In this document: one piece after another, positions 61,331-64,000 of the stretch
How positions within the stretch are numbered: the stretch's first letter is position 1
Layout: each line of letters starts with the position of its first letter
NCBI RefSeq assembly: GCF_008042035.1
Contig: NZ_RDBL01000006.1
Coordinates: 991,596 to 1,055,595, forward strand
DNA from: Streptomyces sp. col6
GTDB lineage: Bacteria > Actinomycetota > Actinomycetes > Streptomycetales > Streptomycetaceae
Length of the DNA: 64,000 nucleotides
Direction of reading: 5' to 3'
Program-made: the position numbers and the translations under genes
The notes under the pieces: generated by a model
What the model saw: the letters and a program-made list of their open reading frames with translations, nothing else
Database searches by the model: none
Told to the model about the DNA's origin: nothing

Positions 61331-61726
61331 TCAGGCCTTCTTGGTCTCCCAGAAGATCTTGTCGATCTCCGCGATCAGGTCCAGCGCCTTCTGGCCGGTG
61401 GCCGGGTCGTTCGAGCCCTTGGCGGCCGAGAGGGCCTTCAGGGTGTCGTTGACCAGCTGGTGCAGGTGCGGGAACTTCTCGAAGTGCGGGGGCTTGAAGT
61501 AGTCGCTCCAGAGCACGGAGACGTGGTGCTTCGCCAGCTCGGCGCGCTGCTCCTTGATCAGGATCGCGCGAGTGCGGAAGTCCGCGTCCTCGTTGGCCTG
61601 GTACTTCTCCTGGACGGCCTTGACGGACTCCGCCTCGATGCGGGCCTGGGCCGGGTCGTACACGCCGCAGGGCAGGTCGCAGTGGGCGCTGACCTTCACC
61701 TTGGGGGCAAACAGGCGGGAAAGCAT
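61331..61726 (-). CDS. sodN: Nickel superoxide dismutase
   Basis: 131 residues. A 14-residue leader (MLSRLFAPKVKVSA) is followed by the nickel hook HCDLPCGVYDP, whose freed N-terminal His, Cys2 and Cys6 ligate nickel after cleavage. The rest is a four-helix bundle. It dismutates superoxide and is used when nickel is available in place of FeSOD. It needs SodX, encoded divergently, for leader removal. Confidence 0.97.
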   Translation of the reverse strand: MLSRLFAPKVKVSAHCDLPCGVYDPAQARIEAESVKAVQEKYQANEDADFRTRAILIKEQRAELAKHHVSVLWSDYFKPPHFEKFPHLHQLVNDTLKALSAAKGSNDPATGQKALDLIAEIDKIFWETKKA

Positions 61727-61907
61727 GGAGCTGTCCTTCCTCGTGATCGTCTTCTCAGGTGGGACATTACTCCGTGAGAAGCCTCTTTCAGCGAGTGCCC
61801 CCGGGGGCTTAGGCCAAAAGTCCGGGATGAGTGTGGGACCAGTGGCCGAATGTACGAAACCCTGTGATGGACGGTGTACTGGACGTTCGGGGGAGGCGCG
61901 GGACGAG

Positions 61908-62366
61908 ATGAGGGAGGTGCCGGAGGTGCCGGAGCCGGCCGATGAGCGGCCCGTACGGGGGCTGGCGGCGCGGGTGCCGTTCCAGGTGGTGGAGGTGACG
62001 GGGCCCTCGATGGTGCCCACGCTCCATCACGGGGACTGGCTGCTCGTGCAGTACGGGGTGCCGGTGCGCCCCGGTGACGTGGTGATTCTGCGCCATCCGT
62101 TCCAGCAGGACCTGCTGGTGGTGAAGCGAGCCGTGGAGCGGCGGGCCGGCGGCTGGTGGGTGCTGGGTGACAACAGCTTCGCGGGCGGGGACAGTACGGA
62201 CTACGGGACGGTGCCCGAGGACCTGGTGCTGGCCAGGGTGCGGGCGCGGTACCGGCCGCTGACGAAGGATCAGCGCTCGGTGCGCGCGGTGCTGGTCTGG
62301 GCGTTCTCCGCGCTGCGGCCGGTGTCGGCGGCGCGTTCGGTCTCCAGGCGCTTGCGGGCCCGGTAG
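61908..62366 (+). CDS. sodX: Nickel-SOD maturation protease (signal peptidase S26-like)
   Basis: 152 residues. Signal peptidase I-like fold without a membrane anchor: catalytic Ser in TGPSMVPTLHHGDWLLVQ (about 35), Lys in LVVKRAVER (about 70), and GDNSFAGGDSTDYG (about 90). It removes the sodN leader. It is divergent from sodN across 181 bases that hold both promoters. Its 3' end overlaps the convergent CGNR gene by 97 bases. Confidence 0.93.
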   Translation: MREVPEVPEPADERPVRGLAARVPFQVVEVTGPSMVPTLHHGDWLLVQYGVPVRPGDVVILRHPFQQDLLVVKRAVERRAGGWWVLGDNSFAGGDSTDYGTVPEDLVLARVRARYRPLTKDQRSVRAVLVWAFSALRPVSAARSVSRRLRAR

Positions 62367-62899
62367 GCGGCCACGTTGGCGCGGGTCGCGCAGCGGTCCG
62401 AGCAGTAGCGGCGGGAGCGGTTGGTCGAGGTGTCGAGGTAGGCGTTGCGGCACGGCGCGGCCTCGCACAGCCCGAGCCGGTCCACCCCGTACGAGGTGAG
62501 GTGGAAGGCCAGGCCCATGGAGGCGATCGCCGCGTAGCCCGCCGTGGCGTTGGACGGGTGGTCCGCGAGGTGCATGTGCCAGTCCGGCTTGCCGTCCGCG
62601 TCGCGCACGTCGTGCCCGGAGATCTGCGGGCTGACCGGGAACTCCATCAGCAGCGAGTTGAGCAGGTCGACCGCGAGCCGCTCGTCCCCGTCGGCGGCCG
62701 CCTCGAAGACCGCGCGCAACCGGGCCCGTACCGAGCGGAAACGGGTCACGTCCGCGTCGGTCGCGCGCCGGGCCGCCTGGCCGTTCGCGCCGAACAGCTC
62801 CCGTACGGCCTCGACCGAGGTCAGGACGTCCTTGTTGCGGGCCGGCTCCTCGGTGTTGACCAGGCGCACGGCGTAGTCCGAGTAATAGGCCAGTTCCAC
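62270..62899 (-). CDS. CGNR zinc-finger, ABATE-domain protein
   Basis: 209 residues. N-terminal ABATE domain (about 1-130, LAYYSDYAVRLVNTEEPAR) and a CGNR-type zinc finger (about 140-190, LCEAAPCRNAYLDTSTNRSRRYCSDRCATRAN split) that probably binds nucleic acid. It is likely a stress-induced regulator; such proteins are common in actinobacteria with unknown roles. The C-terminal 32 codons overlap the sodX gene on the other strand. Confidence 0.88.
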   Translation of the reverse strand: MELAYYSDYAVRLVNTEEPARNKDVLTSVEAVRELFGANGQAARRATDADVTRFRSVRARLRAVFEAAADGDERLAVDLLNSLLMEFPVSPQISGHDVRDADGKPDWHMHLADHPSNATAGYAAIASMGLAFHLTSYGVDRLGLCEAAPCRNAYLDTSTNRSRRYCSDRCATRANVAAYRARKRLETERAADTGRSAENAQTSTARTER

Positions 62900-62986
62900 T
62901 TGTAGTCCTTACGGTGTCGGTCTAGGGTCGGTGCGTCGAGGTTGTAATGGGCTGTTACGAAGCCAGGGTATTACGCGGAGGTTCGG

Positions 62987-63754
62987 ATGGCGGAGACGAA
63001 GGCAGCGGCGGGTACCGACTGGCAGGCCTGGCAGGTGAGCTGGGACCGGCAGCAGGAGTGGTACATGCCCGACCGCGAGGAACGCTTCCGGGTGATGCTC
63101 GACATGGTCGAGGCCTTCACGGGCCCCGAACCGCGGGTGCTCGACCTCGCGTGCGGTACGGGAAGTATTACGGACAGGCTGCTGCGACGGTTCCCGAAGG
63201 CCACCAGCACCGGTGTCGACCTCGACCCCGCGCTGCTCGCCATCGCGCGCGGCTCCTTCGCCGGCGACGAGCGCGTCTCGTTCGTCACCGCGGATCTCAA
63301 GGACCCCGAGTGGACGCGACGGCTGCCCCACGACTCGTACGACGCCGTCCTCACCGCCACCGCCCTGCACTGGCTGCACAGCGAGCCGCTCGCCACGCTC
63401 TACGGGCAGATCGGCGGCCTCGTCCGGGAGGGCGGTGTGTTCATGAACGCCGACCACATGATCGATACCTCCACCCCCCGCATCAACGCCGCCGAACGCG
63501 CCCACCGGCACGCCGCCATGGACCGGGCGAAGGCCGCCGGCGCCCTGGACTGGGCGCAGTGGTGGGAACGCGCCGCCCAGGACCCCGTGCTCGCCGGGCC
63601 CACCGCCGAGCGCTTCGCGATCTACGGCGAACACGCCGACGGCGACATGCCGTCCGTGGCCTGGCACGCGGACACCCTGCGGGCGGCGGGGTTCACCGAG
63701 GCGCGTCCCGTCTGGGCCTCGCCCTCGGACAGCCTGGTGCTGGCGGTGAAGTAG
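62987..63754 (+). CDS. Class I SAM-dependent methyltransferase
   Basis: 255 residues. Rossmann methyltransferase with motif I RVLDLACGTGSITDRLL (about 45), motif II-like GVDLDPALLAIA and motif IV DAVLTATALHWL. The substrate is unknown; the LHW stretch is typical of the ubiquinone/trans-aconitate-methylase-like subgroup. The ATG is preceded by GGAGG (GCGGAGGTTCGG). A strong hairpin follows. Confidence 0.88.
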   Translation: MAETKAAAGTDWQAWQVSWDRQQEWYMPDREERFRVMLDMVEAFTGPEPRVLDLACGTGSITDRLLRRFPKATSTGVDLDPALLAIARGSFAGDERVSFVTADLKDPEWTRRLPHDSYDAVLTATALHWLHSEPLATLYGQIGGLVREGGVFMNADHMIDTSTPRINAAERAHRHAAMDRAKAAGALDWAQWWERAAQDPVLAGPTAERFAIYGEHADGDMPSVAWHADTLRAAGFTEARPVWASPSDSLVLAVK

Positions 63755-63776
63755 AAGTAACAACAGCGGGCCTCCC

Positions 63777-63808
63777 GGGGCGGTGCGGACTACGGTCCGC
63801 ACCGCCCC
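63777..63808 (+). terminator. Terminator of the methyltransferase gene
   Basis: A perfect 14-bp inverted repeat (63777-63790 with 63795-63808) and tetraloop, 22 bases after the stop. Confidence 0.8.
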
Positions 63809-63980
63809 GCCGTCGTTGCCGGGCTGCGGGGGACGAATCCGTACCGCCCCGTCGTCGTCTCCGGGCCGCCGGCGACGCGTTCGCGGATGTTTCCCGTCGA
63901 CGGTGCAACCCGCCGCCCGGTCCACCGCACTGAAAGGGTGAGACGGTCCGCGCCCGCGGGCCGGGGGGAGGACACCGAGG

Positions 63981-64000
63981 ATGCGGAGCGAGGACCACGA
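63981..64000 (+). CDS. Possible start of a gene cut by the window edge
   Basis: An ATG with GGGGGGAGGA about 10 bases upstream opens a frame (MRSEDH) that runs off the window. Too little is present to name it. Confidence 0.3.

Overview
The window is a stretch of high-G+C actinobacterial chromosome, almost certainly from a Streptomyces. The dasR-dasABC-nagB chitooligosaccharide block, wblE, sigH/prsH, eshA, snpA/snpR and sodN/sodX are all Streptomyces hallmarks. As far as I remember it, the gene order from about 8 kb to 36 kb follows the S. coelicolor core region from nrdAB through dasR-dasABC, nagB, wblE, sigH and eshA, and sodN/sodX at about 61-62 kb continues the same segment. The 24 kb between the eshA pair and sodN (about 36.7-61.1 kb) looks like strain-variable cargo; that is inference from memory, not an alignment.

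Layout. 0-3 kb: two overlapping membrane HD-domain genes (one intact HD-GYP, one lacking the GYP signature). 3-7.5 kb: a TPR protein, peptide deformylase, a secreted zinc D,D-carboxypeptidase and a secreted GH20 hexosaminidase. 7.5-12.6 kb: a GlxA/AraC regulator, a tiny membrane protein and the nrdAB ribonucleotide reductase operon behind a cobalamin riboswitch. 12.6-14.5 kb: a DUF3311/SSS symporter pair. 14.7-22.7 kb: the DasR regulon core (dasR, dasABC, a GH3 hexosaminidase, nagB, a SIS-domain sugar-phosphate enzyme) with visible dre operators. 23-25 kb: a PdtaS-type kinase and wblE, a pair also adjacent in mycobacteria. 25-28.8 kb: a lipid-kinase-fold protein, sigH and its antagonist prsH. 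28.8-33.9 kb: an antiporter, a PLP enzyme, an amidase, and flavohemoglobin with its regulator NsrR and two NsrR boxes.

34-36.6 kb holds the most striking system: EshA, which reads as a family 2B encapsulin shell protein with an internal cyclic-nucleotide-binding domain, next to a polyprenyl diphosphate synthase, a candidate encapsulated enzyme.

36.7-53.5 kb is a mosaic of accessory genes: a YtrA-type GntR pair with an operator over the ribosome-binding site, snapalysin and its LysR activator, an epimerase operon containing a gene broken by two abutting giant hairpins, a TetR/MFS efflux pair, and a TrmB-LuxR regulator beside a thermolysin-like protease. 51.1-60.3 kb is a fructan/fructose utilisation locus: secreted GH32 fructanase divergent from a substrate-binding-protein/permease/ATPase importer, a LacI regulator, a PfkB kinase and a ROK regulator. 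The two divergent promoters each carry the same 14-bp LacI operator in opposite orientation. 60.4-64 kb: a YdcF-like protein, Ni-SOD with its maturation protease, a CGNR protein, a methyltransferase and the edge of a further possible gene.

No rRNA, tRNA, CRISPR array, transposase or phage gene was recognised.
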